Source: CBFIDA01 sp965661085
GTDB taxonomy: Bacteria > Pseudomonadota > Gammaproteobacteria > Comchoanobacterales > Comchoanobacteraceae
DNA: 64,000 nucleotides
Direction of reading: 5' to 3'
Assembly: GCA_965661085.1 (NCBI GenBank)
Contig: CBFIDA010000007.1
Location: 10,686 to 74,685, forward strand
Part shown: piece by piece, positions 1-7,235 of the stretch
Position numbering within the stretch: the first letter of the stretch is position 1
Layout of the letters: every line of letters begins with the position of its first letter
Position numbers and translations under genes: made by a program
Notes under the pieces: generated by a model
Database searches by the model: none
Told to the model about the DNA's origin: nothing
What the model saw: the letters and a program-made list of their open reading frames with translations, nothing else

Positions 1-642
1 CGATTGCACCAAGCGTTGTCAGAGATCCATGCGGGGGAACACAACATCATCATTGGCACCCAGATGATTGCCAAAGGCCATGATTTCAAACGTGTGGCCA
101 TGGTGGCCATTTTAGATTGTGACAGCCATCTGTTTCACCCTGATTTTCGTGCCACAGAACGATTGGCTCAGATTTTGGTCCAGGTTGCGGGTCGTGCCGG
201 ACGCCATCGCTCCGAAGCGCATATTTGGATCCAAAGCCACCACATCGACCATCCTGTATTTTCTGTCTTGTCTGAGGCAGGCTACGACACATGGGCCCGC
301 AGCACTTTGCAGCAGCGGCAGCAATGTGCGTTGCCACCTTATTGGCATATGGGCATTGTGCATTTTCATGCACACAACCCCAACAAGCTTATGGCGCTGC
401 CCACTGTGTTGGCCGATGTGTTGGCGCCTCTCCACACTATGAATGACTTGACCGTGGTGGGGCCGCTGCCAAGTTTGTGGCCAAAGCGCAAGGGGTATTG
501 GCGCCATACCTTGACACTGAGTGGGCCAACGCGCGCCAGCCTTCATGGTGCCCTGAAGCACATCCAACAGTCTTTCCAAGCCTTGCCGTATTTGCGTGGC
601 ATACAGTGGCGCATAGAAGTGGATCCTTGGAACTTGGGCTGA
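1..642 (+). CDS. priA: Primosomal replication-restart helicase PriA, C-terminal part
   Basis: PriA is the SF2 DNA helicase that reloads the replisome at collapsed forks. The reading frame is open from base 1, so the 5' end lies outside the window and only about the last 213 residues are present. The fragment starts inside the helicase C-lobe: IIIGTQMIAKGHDF and the arginine-finger segment QVAGRAGR (helicase motifs V and VI) are clear, followed by the PriA-specific C-terminal domain ending in EVDPWNLG. The N-terminal DNA-binding domain, Walker motifs and zinc-binding cysteines are not in the window. grpE follows on the same strand after its own promoter, so the two are probably separate units. 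Confidence 0.93.
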   Translation, partial: RLHQALSEIHAGEHNIIIGTQMIAKGHDFKRVAMVAILDCDSHLFHPDFRATERLAQILVQVAGRAGRHRSEAHIWIQSHHIDHPVFSVLSEAGYDTWARSTLQQRQQCALPPYWHMGIVHFHAHNPNKLMALPTVLADVLAPLHTMNDLTVVGPLPSLWPKRKGYWRHTLTLSGPTRASLHGALKHIQQSFQALPYLRGIQWRIEVDPWNLG

Positions 643-669
643 CTGCCCTGTTGTTTTATGTCATCATCG

Positions 670-698
670 TTGTCACTGGCGCATCGTTTTGCTAAAAT
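670..698 (+). promoter_or_regulatory. Sigma70-type promoter upstream of grpE
   Basis: TTGTCA (670-675), a 17-bp spacer and TAAAAT (693-698) lie between the priA stop and the grpE start. Transcription would begin about 25 bases before the grpE start codon. No heat-shock sigma32-type box was recognised. Confidence 0.6.
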
Positions 699-732
699 CA
701 TGACGCATTTCAGCCATTTTGGAGCAACAATG

Positions 733-1338
733 ATGGATAAAAAACCCGACGGACTCAAAACCGAAGCAGACACCAAACAACGTCTGGGATCTGAGCATTT
801 GAATGCCACCAAGGCCGCCAAGGCATCTGGCATCGATGAAGAAAAGGTCGCCCTCAAAGCCGATTTGACCGCTTTGAAAAACGAATTGGCCACATTGAAA
901 AAAGCACTGGAAGCCAAAGACCACGATCATAAGCGTGCGCTTGCCGATTATCACAATGTGCTGGAGCGCAGCCAACGCGACATCCGACAGGCACAGATTT
1001 ATGGGTTACAGTCCTTTGCCAAGGCGTTGCTGCCCACCATGGATACGTTTGAGCAAGCCATTGCTTCATCCCAACAAACGCCTGTCAATGTCGAGGCCAT
1101 GGTCGATGGCGTCGTCATGACGTATGACATGACCATCAAAACCCTGAAGGACTTCGAGATCGAAGCCATCGACCCACTCGATCAACCGTTCGATCCCGAT
1201 TTGCATGAGGCCATTTCGGCACAGCCCATGGACGACAAGCCTGACAACACGGTCATTCAGGTGGTACAAAAGGGCTATCGCATCAAAGATCGTCTGTTGC
1301 GACCTGCCATGGTGGTGGTCAGTCAACAAGCGTCTTAA
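733..1338 (+). CDS. grpE: Nucleotide exchange factor GrpE
   Basis: GrpE releases ADP from DnaK in the cytosolic Hsp70 cycle. The 201-residue product has the expected layout: a charged, lysine- and aspartate-rich N-terminus, a long helix predicted as coiled coil (about residues 35-85, with DHKRALADYHNVLERSQRD), and a C-terminal beta domain with FDPDLHEAIS and VVQKGYRIKDRLLRPAMVVVS, the GrpE signature. Two adjacent ATGs (730 and 733) follow GGAG at 721-724; the second has better spacing, but either could be used. The longer open frame to 658 has no ribosome site and overlaps the promoter. dnaK and dnaJ are not in the window. Confidence 0.93.
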   Translation: MDKKPDGLKTEADTKQRLGSEHLNATKAAKASGIDEEKVALKADLTALKNELATLKKALEAKDHDHKRALADYHNVLERSQRDIRQAQIYGLQSFAKALLPTMDTFEQAIASSQQTPVNVEAMVDGVVMTYDMTIKTLKDFEIEAIDPLDQPFDPDLHEAISAQPMDDKPDNTVIQVVQKGYRIKDRLLRPAMVVVSQQAS

Positions 1339-1355
1339 TCGGTATGTATCCATGT

Positions 1356-1428
<73 letters not shown>

Positions 1429-1471
1429 AATGTCATCCGCATGGACCGAGCGCCCCACGCTTGATGTTTAA

Positions 1472-1501
1472 AATGTAATGGCAAGGTGCGGGTCCTTGCA
1501 A
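1472..1501 (-). promoter_or_regulatory. Possible promoter of the tRNA-Thr gene
   Basis: On the minus strand, TTGCAA (1496-1501), an 18-bp spacer and TACATT (1472-1477) are followed by a G-rich stretch before the tRNA. The boxes are imperfect, so this is tentative. Confidence 0.35.
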
Positions 1502-1859
1502 GGTTTTTGTGCGCCCATCACACGCTTTGTTACCAGTTTTGCTTCTCCGATTTGCCATGGTTGTATTGGGCGGACATCTTTCCTTGAGTGTATGATGGGC
1601 GGTATGGCTGTCTTTGGGCCGGACGCCAGGGTTGTCTCAGCCATACACGCCATATCCACCCTTTCAGCCAGAAAGAGCGTATTTTTTCTTGAACATGCAA
1701 CACAGTTTCGATGCAGTGACCATGAACGGAGCAGCTTTTGGGTTGACATCATGAAAATTTTGTGCTATTTTGGTCAAAATTCACATAAATCATTAAGAAA
1801 ATTCTATTCATTCTGCAAACCCCTCAACCCTCCTCGATCCGCTTGAGCTGCTGCCCAAT
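1502..1859. other. Intergenic stretch holding one strong promoter
   Basis: No convincing gene was found here. Open frames on both strands (for example 1478-1846 plus and 1468-1752 minus) lack ribosome sites and family-like sequence. The only recognisable element is the extended -10 promoter at 1743-1771. Confidence 0.5.
1743..1771 (+). promoter_or_regulatory. Extended -10 promoter upstream of the Bax-inhibitor-like locus
   Basis: Consensus TTGACA (1743-1748), a 17-bp spacer and TATTTT (1766-1771) preceded by TG at the extended -10 position. A transcript would begin near 1778, leaving a leader of roughly 80 bases. Confidence 0.6.
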
Positions 1860-2712
1860 GTGCACAGACATTTTTCAAGCTCCAAAACAACTGGCCTCCT
1901 TGCTCAAACCTTGCTTTATGTTGCCGGTTACCTTGGCTGTCTTGCGCTGGGTGCTGCATGTGCTTTTTTGTATTTGCCACTGGCACCCAGTTTGATGCCA
2001 GCATTGTTGTTGACTTTTCAGATTGTTGATGTTGTTGCATTCATTGCTTTGTTGAGTATGTTGCTTTATGCCAAAGGCAACGGTAAATATACGGGGGCAA
2101 GTCAAGCCTTGTTGCCATGGGCACAATTTGCGTTTTACATCACTGCTTTTGCCAGTGGTTTTGGTTTGATGCCATTGTTGTTACAGGCTTTGATGTTGCC
2201 CAATGGTTTTGCCCTGATCATCAGTGCCGTCTTCGTTCATTTTGTTTGCCGATTTGGTGAAGGTCTTTGGTCAGGTCGAAAAATTGCCTGAAGATCTCAC
2301 CCAAGACTCACCAATGCTGCATTTCTTTGCTTTGGATGCCGCCCTCGACATTGCCTTAGATTTGGTCAACATCTTTGTTCACCTGTTGGTTTTATTCATT
2401 TGGCTCAATCAAGATGAGGAGCATAGCGATAATTTCGACGGCATAAGCTTGATGGAGGCTGCTTGTAGATTGGTAGGTTTCATGGTCATGGTTTTCTTGC
2501 CCATCGGTTTGATTGGATACCATTGTATGTACGGCCAGTCTACAAAGGTGGCTAAGCCAACAGATGATCAAGGTGTTGGTTCAGGTGCTTTGGATGCCAA
2601 GGAGTTCGATGGAAAAGTTGCTGGGGCAAGAGTGAAGCCATCTGCGCCACCCCTGCTTGACGGCGACAACGTTCCTGCTGGCACGCCTGCTGGCGCGCAC
2701 CAACAGCATTAA
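1860..2712 (+). pseudogene. Bax-inhibitor-1 (YccA-like) membrane protein, frameshifted
   Basis: Two overlapping frames appear to be one gene. The first (GTG 1860 to TGA 2291) encodes several hydrophobic helices and ends in ...LIISAVFV; the second frame (open from about 2224 to 2712) continues with ILFADLVKVFG, then ALDIALDLVNIFVHLL. Skipping one base near 2238 joins them into ISAVFVILFADL..., which resembles the last membrane segments of BI-1/YccA proteins, a family whose members modulate proteases or calcium leak. A further hydrophobic helix and a polar tail of about 55 residues follow the usual end, making the product longer (about 283 residues) than typical members (about 220). A strong promoter lies upstream. 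It may be a pseudogene, a sequencing error or a true frameshift gene; two separate overlapping genes are also possible. The family call rests on motif resemblance only. Confidence 0.42.
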
Positions 2713-2801
2713 GGTGGTCTCGTGGCCAATGATTGAAACGCACAGAGCGTGCCGAGAGGCGCGCTTTGTGCGTTGGTGTTGGCGGTTTGAAAGGGTTTTT
2801 C

Positions 2802-3926
2802 TCAGGTTGTCTTGAGGTTCAGCAATGCCACAATGGCATCGGCTGTGTTTTCATGGGCAGGGGCGTCGGTGTGCAGCATGGTGCGAATTTTTTTGCAGCC
2901 TTGGGCGAGACGGGTCCGATCCTGCAGCACATGTTCGAGTTGTTTGATCAAGTGTTGCACGGTGCCTTGTCGATTGATGCATTCCGGAAACCAGTTGTCT
3001 TGGAGTAAAATGTTGGGCAATCCAATCCAGGGTTGTTGGCGCAGCAGACGCCAAAGGCATGCGGTCAGCATGCCGGTTTGGTAGGCGATGACCATGGGGG
3101 TTTCAAGCAGGGCTGCTTCCAATGTGGCGGTGCCAGAAGCAATCAAAATCGCATCGCTTTCATGCATGACTTGTAAACTGTTGTCATCAATGTGTAAGTC
3201 AAGTTTGGCATAAGGTTGACATTGCTGCATGAACCATGTGGCATCGATGGCATCGGCGCGGCTGATCAATATCTTGGCATCTCGAAAGGTTTGTGGGCCT
3301 TGGGCAATGGCCTCCAAAAACAAAGGCAACAAACGTTGTACTTCTTGGGTTCTGCTGCCAGGCAAGAGTCCCAAGGTCAGACCAGGGGTGTTTGATTGCT
3401 TTGGGGCATGTGTCAAAAATTGATGGACTGCGGTCAATGAAGGGTTGCCAACATAACTGCAAGTCATATTGGCTTTTGCCAACACATCACGCTCAAAGGG
3501 TAAAATCACTGCAGCATGGTCGACAGTTTGGGCCAATGTTTTGAGTCTGCCACGACCCCAAGCCCACACCTTGGGCGGAATGAAATAAAACACCGGGATG
3601 CCATGCTGTTTGGCACGTTTGGCAAGTCGAAGGTTGAAGCCACCATAATCGACCAAGACCAGAAGGTCAGGGCGTTGGTCATGCCACGATTGGACCAAGT
3701 CGTCTAGGACGCCTTGAAGGCGTCGGCGGTGTTTGAGTGCTTGTTGGAAGCCAATGCAGGCCATTTGGTCGATGTGCTGAGCCAGCTCAACACCTTCTGC
3801 TTGCATGTTGGCGCCACCTGTGCCAGAAAAATACACATGGGGTAGACGCGCTTTGAGTGCGGCAACCACTTTTGCGGCATGTTGGTCGCCCGAAGGCTCA
3901 CCAGTGATGATCATGATGTGTGGCAT
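2802..3926 (-). CDS. lpxB: Lipid-A-disaccharide synthase LpxB
   Basis: LpxB (GT19) joins UDP-2,3-diacylglucosamine and lipid X to form the lipid A disaccharide at the inner membrane, so the cell makes lipopolysaccharide. The 374-residue protein opens with the family start PHIMIITGEPSGDQHAA and contains DYGGFNLRLAKRAKQHGIPVFYFIPPKVWAWG, plus the C-terminal donor-binding part with LLPGSRTQEV and IASGTATLEAAL. The start at 3926 (MPHIM) has GAGG upstream; the frame extends 7 codons further but that start lies nearly at the tmRNA end. The gene begins only 32 bases after the tmRNA 3' end on the same strand, away from the usual lpxA-fabZ-lpxD neighbours, which are not in the window. Confidence 0.95.
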   Translation of the reverse strand: MPHIMIITGEPSGDQHAAKVVAALKARLPHVYFSGTGGANMQAEGVELAQHIDQMACIGFQQALKHRRRLQGVLDDLVQSWHDQRPDLLVLVDYGGFNLRLAKRAKQHGIPVFYFIPPKVWAWGRGRLKTLAQTVDHAAVILPFERDVLAKANMTCSYVGNPSLTAVHQFLTHAPKQSNTPGLTLGLLPGSRTQEVQRLLPLFLEAIAQGPQTFRDAKILISRADAIDATWFMQQCQPYAKLDLHIDDNSLQVMHESDAILIASGTATLEAALLETPMVIAYQTGMLTACLWRLLRQQPWIGLPNILLQDNWFPECINRQGTVQHLIKQLEHVLQDRTRLAQGCKKIRTMLHTDAPAHENTADAIVALLNLKTT

Positions 3927-3958
3927 GATGTCCTCGTTGTTGATCATGCGTTGTAATG

Positions 3959-4335
3959 TGGTGGAGGCGGCGGGAGTCGAACCCGCGTCCGTTCAGCCTC
4001 TGGTGTCGGTTCTACATGCTTAGCCCACGCACATTGTTCTCATCATGGGGCGCTCTGGTGGGCGAGAAAACCACATGACCAGCTCACTGGGTTTGATCAA
4101 TACGAGTCGAGCGCTGCATTGACGAGCTTGCTGAGGATGACTACCGCATGTTCCGAAGAACGCAACAGGCAGCAAGCGGCCCATTGGCGGTAGGAAGTTA
4201 GGCGGCTACTGCCCCTTCTACTTCGTTAAATGCTATGTTTGCACTTATATTTACTGAAGTCAGTTTTACGAGATGACATCACACTCGGCATGCCCCTTCA
4301 ACATCGTGAAAAACGTCGAAACCAATGACGCCCCC
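3959..4335 (-). ncRNA. ssrA: Transfer-messenger RNA (tmRNA)
   Basis: One-piece tmRNA of about 377 bases. The 5' end GGGGGCGTCATTGG pairs over 7 bp with the 3' end CGCCTCC before ACCA, and the 3' end holds the TTCGA-type T-arm. CCA is encoded at 3959-3961. The tag reading frame runs from GCA (4240-4242) to TAA (4198-4200) and reads ANIAFNEVEGAVAA. The AVAA end fits a ClpXP/Tsp-type degron, whereas the start ANI differs from the usual AND of Gammaproteobacteria. The one-piece form argues against an alphaproteobacterial host, where tmRNA is permuted into two pieces. smpB lies 850 bases away on the same strand. Confidence 0.93.
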
Positions 4336-4343
4336 ATCCTTTT

Positions 4344-4372
4344 ATTATAAGCGCAAATCATCTGTATTGCCA
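4344..4372 (-). promoter_or_regulatory. Promoter of ssrA
   Basis: On the minus strand, TGGCAA (4367-4372), a 17-bp spacer and consensus TATAAT (4344-4349). The tmRNA 5' G lies 9 bases after the -10 box, which fits the usual start distance. Because lpxB begins 32 bases after tmRNA, this promoter may also drive lpxB. Confidence 0.65.
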
Positions 4373-5185
4373 GCACCATATGCCCTGGGAACAACCTATG
4401 AAAATCAATGACGATGCTGTAGGCTGTGCGCAAGTCATTTGCTCAAGGCGCAAAGTGGTGGTCAAAAGGCATCGGTGGTAAGCAGAACAAAGCAAAGGAG
4501 AAGGCCGGCTGCCGATTGTTGTGTTGCGCATCCAATCAGTCAGGCCATGTAGGAGCGTTGGCGAGATCCTTTTTTTTCAAAGCATTGACCGATTCTCTCA
4601 ATCGGGTTTTTCGTGCGTAGATCCTGATGCCCATCCTGGCTGTGGCGACAAGCCATGGGTTGGTGTCATGGTATCTGGAGCGGGCTTTCACATCCGGCGG
4701 CCTCAAAGGTGCTTGGGGCATCCTTGCCCTTATTTGGCCGCACGAATCATGCCAAACGCATCCTTGCGTTTGCTTCACTCAAGCCATGCTTGAGCAGCTC
4801 ATGCATCCCGAACGTTCCGTGTTCTTATGTCACTTCCATGTGACGTGACAATGCATCAGACTTATTTTCATTTTATGCAAATAATTATTTTATGGCAAGC
4901 CCTATTTTATCTATGCTTTTGCCAAAATTCGGGAATAATTATATTTATTGTTTGTTTTCAGCATGTTGTAATCTTGGCGTTGAAAACAATGGATATTTTT
5001 TTGAGCCTTGTCTTTATCTTGCGGTGGCTTTTGGCTTACACGGAATCAGGCTTTGTGCTTCTTTTTTGATTGTTTTTTGATGGCCACTTGTTGTTTCTTA
5101 TCAGGTTTTTTGGGGTGGTGTGGTGGTGTGGACTGTGCCAAGGTGTGCTGAACTTGATGCATACATATGCCATGGCTGGCATGCA
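4373..5185. other. About 810 bases without a recognised gene
   Basis: Between the ssrA promoter and smpB. Several short open frames on the plus strand (4426-4620, 4627-4848, 4827-5069) have no good ribosome site and no family-like motif. The second half (4850-5100) is notably AT-rich. No RNA gene or repeat was recognised. Confidence 0.4.
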
Positions 5186-5653
5186 TCAATCAACATACCG
5201 TCGTTGTTGCGACCGCTTGAAATCTTTTTCTTTTTCTGCTGCACGCTTGTCGTATTTTTTCTTACCTTTGGCCAGAGCAATTTTCATTTTGACATGGCTT
5301 TGTTTCCAGTACATTGATAAGCCAACAATGGTAAAGCCCTTGCGCTCTACCGCACCAATGAGTTTGTTGATTTCTTTTCGATGCAACAACAATTTTCGGT
5401 TGCGGCGGGCATCGATGGGTTTGTGGGTGGATACGGTTTGTAGGGGGCTGATGTGGCCATTGAGAAGCCACAGCTCACCTTTACGAACGATGATGTGACT
5501 TTCTTTGATTTGAGCACGCCCGGCCCGAATGCTCTTGACTTCCCAGCCTTGTAGCACCATGCCCGCCTCAAACTGCTCAAAGACTTGGTAATCGTGCCAG
5601 GCCTTCCGATTTTGTGCGATGTAGTTGTCTGCAGTCTTCTTGGTTTTGCCCAT
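5186..5653 (-). CDS. smpB: SsrA-binding protein SmpB
   Basis: SmpB binds the tRNA-like part of tmRNA and delivers it to stalled ribosomes. The 155-residue product carries the diagnostic segments NRKAWHDYQVFEQFEAGMVLQGWEVKSIR and ...ALAKGKKKYDKR, with a basic C-terminal tail (DFKRSQQRRYVD) that mimics mRNA in the A site. Length is normal for the family. ATG 5653 (MGKTKK) is chosen; a TTG six codons upstream is the only longer option. It lies divergent from ratA and 850 bases from ssrA, an order conserved in many Gammaproteobacteria. Confidence 0.95.
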   Translation of the reverse strand: MGKTKKTADNYIAQNRKAWHDYQVFEQFEAGMVLQGWEVKSIRAGRAQIKESHIIVRKGELWLLNGHISPLQTVSTHKPIDARRNRKLLLHRKEINKLIGAVERKGFTIVGLSMYWKQSHVKMKIALAKGKKKYDKRAAEKEKDFKRSQQRRYVD

Positions 5654-5683
5654 TTGGCTTGCGCCCCACAAAATAAAAATGCT

Positions 5684-5711
5684 ATTGTAACAGTTTGGTG
5701 GTGGTAGTCAA
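5684..5711 (-). promoter_or_regulatory. Promoter of smpB
   Basis: Minus strand TTGACT (5706-5711), a 16-bp spacer and TACAAT (5684-5689). It sits in the 61-base divergent space and its -35 box ends 3 bases before the ratA start, so transcription of the two sides may interfere. Confidence 0.5.
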
Positions 5712-5714
5712 AAA

Positions 5715-6155
5715 ATGCCTCAGGTTTCACAACAGGATACCGTGCCTTACACGTGTGCGCAGATGTATGATTTGGTCAATCAAATCGATCGTTATCCAAG
5801 CTTCATTCCATGGTGCACCGAGACGCAGATCATGTATCAAGATGACCAAGTCATGGTGGCGGCTTTGACCTTCAATTTTCAGGGCATCACTCAAAGTTTC
5901 ACCACCAAGAACACATTGACCGCGCCGCATCAGATCGTCATTGAGTTGGTGCAAGGGCCATTCAAAGATTTGGCAGGCACATGGCATTTTTCACCGGTCG
6001 AACATGAGGGTGCATACCATTGCCTGATCACATTGGACATGGATTACACATTCAGCAACAGCTTGGTGGCTTTGGTCTTTGAGCCAGCCTTTGTCAAGTT
6101 GTCCGACCTGTTGATTCAATCCTTTAAAGAGGAGGCGGCGCGTGTCTATGTCTGA
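5715..6155 (+). CDS. ratA: RatA/PasT family START-domain protein
   Basis: A 146-residue SRPBCC/START fold protein of the RatA (PasT, Coq10-like) family. The N-terminal segment YDLVNQIDRYPSFIPWCTETQI and the segment FKDLAGTWHF are typical. In E. coli the homologue was described as an inhibitor of 70S assembly and as a persistence factor; a ubiquinone-related role is also argued for Coq10 relatives. It is next to smpB, as in many Gammaproteobacteria, and overlaps rnfH by 14 bases, so the two are probably translationally coupled. The function in this organism is inferred from family only. Confidence 0.88.
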   Translation: MPQVSQQDTVPYTCAQMYDLVNQIDRYPSFIPWCTETQIMYQDDQVMVAALTFNFQGITQSFTTKNTLTAPHQIVIELVQGPFKDLAGTWHFSPVEHEGAYHCLITLDMDYTFSNSLVALVFEPAFVKLSDLLIQSFKEEAARVYV

Positions 6156-6444
6156 ATGGATGGTGATTGAAGTGGCGTGGTTACAATCGGGTGCCTCAGC
6201 CAGATTGATGTCTTGTCGTGTGCCACCAGGCAGTACCGTGGCCGAGGCATTGCGCTTGTGCATGCCAGACGACAACATTGACCCAGCGCACTTGAGTTTG
6301 TTCAGCCGGCCCTGCACACTCAAAACCATTTTGATGCCAAAGGATCGATTGGAAGTCACAGGCCCACTGCGGATCGACCCCAAAGCGGCCCGTCACCACC
6401 GGGTGTCGAAGCAGCGCCAGGCTGCCAAGCGTCAAACCCAGTGA
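6142..6444 (+). CDS. rnfH: RnfH/RatB ubiquitin-like family protein
   Basis: A 100-residue member of the UPF0125 (RnfH, RatB, PasI) family with a beta-grasp fold: IEVAWLQSGASARLMSCRVPPGSTVAEAL and LFSRPCTLKTILMPKDRLEVTGPLRIDPKAARHHRV are the signature, the latter including RIEIYRPL-like spacing (RLEVTGPL). GTG 6142 has GAGGAGG at the right distance inside the end of ratA; the ATG at 6148 is the alternative. The pairing with ratA has been proposed as toxin-antitoxin, which remains disputed. Confidence 0.87.
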   Translation: MSMSEWMVIEVAWLQSGASARLMSCRVPPGSTVAEALRLCMPDDNIDPAHLSLFSRPCTLKTILMPKDRLEVTGPLRIDPKAARHHRVSKQRQAAKRQTQ

Positions 6445-6483
6445 GATCGATGATGCCTTCAGTGTGTTGTGTTTGCCGCAAAC

Positions 6484-6810
6484 TTAAGGTTTGGTGGCGG
6501 GGCAGGCATCGCCAATGGTGTGCATGGCCACCAAGCGCTCTTTTTTAAACACCAAGCTTTTGCCAATCTTACAATGGATTTGGCCGTATTGACTGTCCAG
6601 CTGCCAGTAAGTCCAATGATCTTCGTCAAAGGGATCAACCCCAATAGGTGCGCCAGCCAGTGCTGCCACTTTTGTTTTGGTCATGCCCAGTTTGACATGT
6701 TTGAGTGCAGATTTGAGGTCAACATTGCCTTGGTGTCGGATCGGTTGGTAGGGCTGACAGCCCACACAGCATAAGGCCACAAGCCAAAGTAAAAACGCTT
6801 TCATGTTCAT
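6484..6810 (-). CDS. bamE: Outer-membrane assembly lipoprotein BamE
   Basis: A 108-residue lipoprotein of the SmpA/OmlA family, part of the BAM complex that inserts beta-barrel proteins into the outer membrane. A signal peptide with lipobox VGC (Cys at residue 18) is followed by YQPIRHQGNVD, then the family core KLGMTKTKVAALAGAPIGVDPFDEDHWTYW. AAGGAG lies 7 bases before ATG 6810. It converges on rnfH with 39 bases between stops, matching the conserved ratA-rnfH-bamE order. Confidence 0.92.
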   Translation of the reverse strand: MNMKAFLLWLVALCCVGCQPYQPIRHQGNVDLKSALKHVKLGMTKTKVAALAGAPIGVDPFDEDHWTYWQLDSQYGQIHCKIGKSLVFKKERLVAMHTIGDACPATKP

Positions 6811-6885
6811 GGTGCATCTCCTTGAAACACCTCTCAGTCTAGCCGAACCACTGGTCGAGTCAATGATTAAAAGGGGGCAAGCCTA

Positions 6886-7071
6886 TTAGCGCCATGATGG
6901 CAATGTGATGCTAAGCGGTTTGATGCTTTTGAACTCATTCGAGTCAGCGTCATCAGAAAACTTTTGAGCCCTTTTGCTGTAGTGCATTAAGAGAGCCGCT
7001 ATCAATTGAGATTGGTTACTTTGGAAGTAATGCGATGCCAACTTTCTCAGCTTTTCTTCAAGGACCTGCAC
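6886..7071 (-). CDS. Small unknown ORF, 61 residues
   Basis: A GTG-started frame between bamE and the CPBP protease gene. The sequence is amphipathic and protein-like (EEKLRKLASHYFQSNQSQLIAALLMHYSKRAQKF) with a helical look, but there is no clear ribosome site and an in-frame stop lies four codons upstream. It may be a remnant of a longer gene. No family recognised. Confidence 0.22.
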   Translation of the reverse strand: MQVLEEKLRKLASHYFQSNQSQLIAALLMHYSKRAQKFSDDADSNEFKSIKPLSITLPSWR

Positions 7072-7235
7072 GTATGGCTCTTAACACTGACACCAGTTGA
7101 CACAGGCTCATTGCACCCAAAATACGCCAGTCATGCTTATATTTTATTGGAGCGACGCAAGCTGTTGGCTCGATGCCAAATGTTATGCATCGGCATGGAT
7201 AATGTGCACTTCAGGCCATGGCATTGGGCGTATGA
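7072..7235. other. Intergenic sequence between the small ORF and the CPBP gene
   Basis: Together with 6811-6885 this makes a 425-base gap in which only the doubtful small ORF at 6886-7071 was seen. No promoter or hairpin was recognised. Confidence 0.35.

Noticed and set aside
1478..1846. 122-residue open frame after tRNA-Thr
   Set aside because: It runs through a consensus promoter and has no ribosome site or family pattern.
4827..5069. 80-residue hydrophobic open frame between tmRNA and smpB
   Set aside because: Hydrophobicity follows from the AT-rich sequence; no ribosome site and a shifted frame gives an equally hydrophobic product.
6142..6444. RatA-RnfH as a proven toxin-antitoxin pair
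   Set aside because: The gene pair is real, but the toxin-antitoxin role is disputed for the family and nothing in the sequence decides it.
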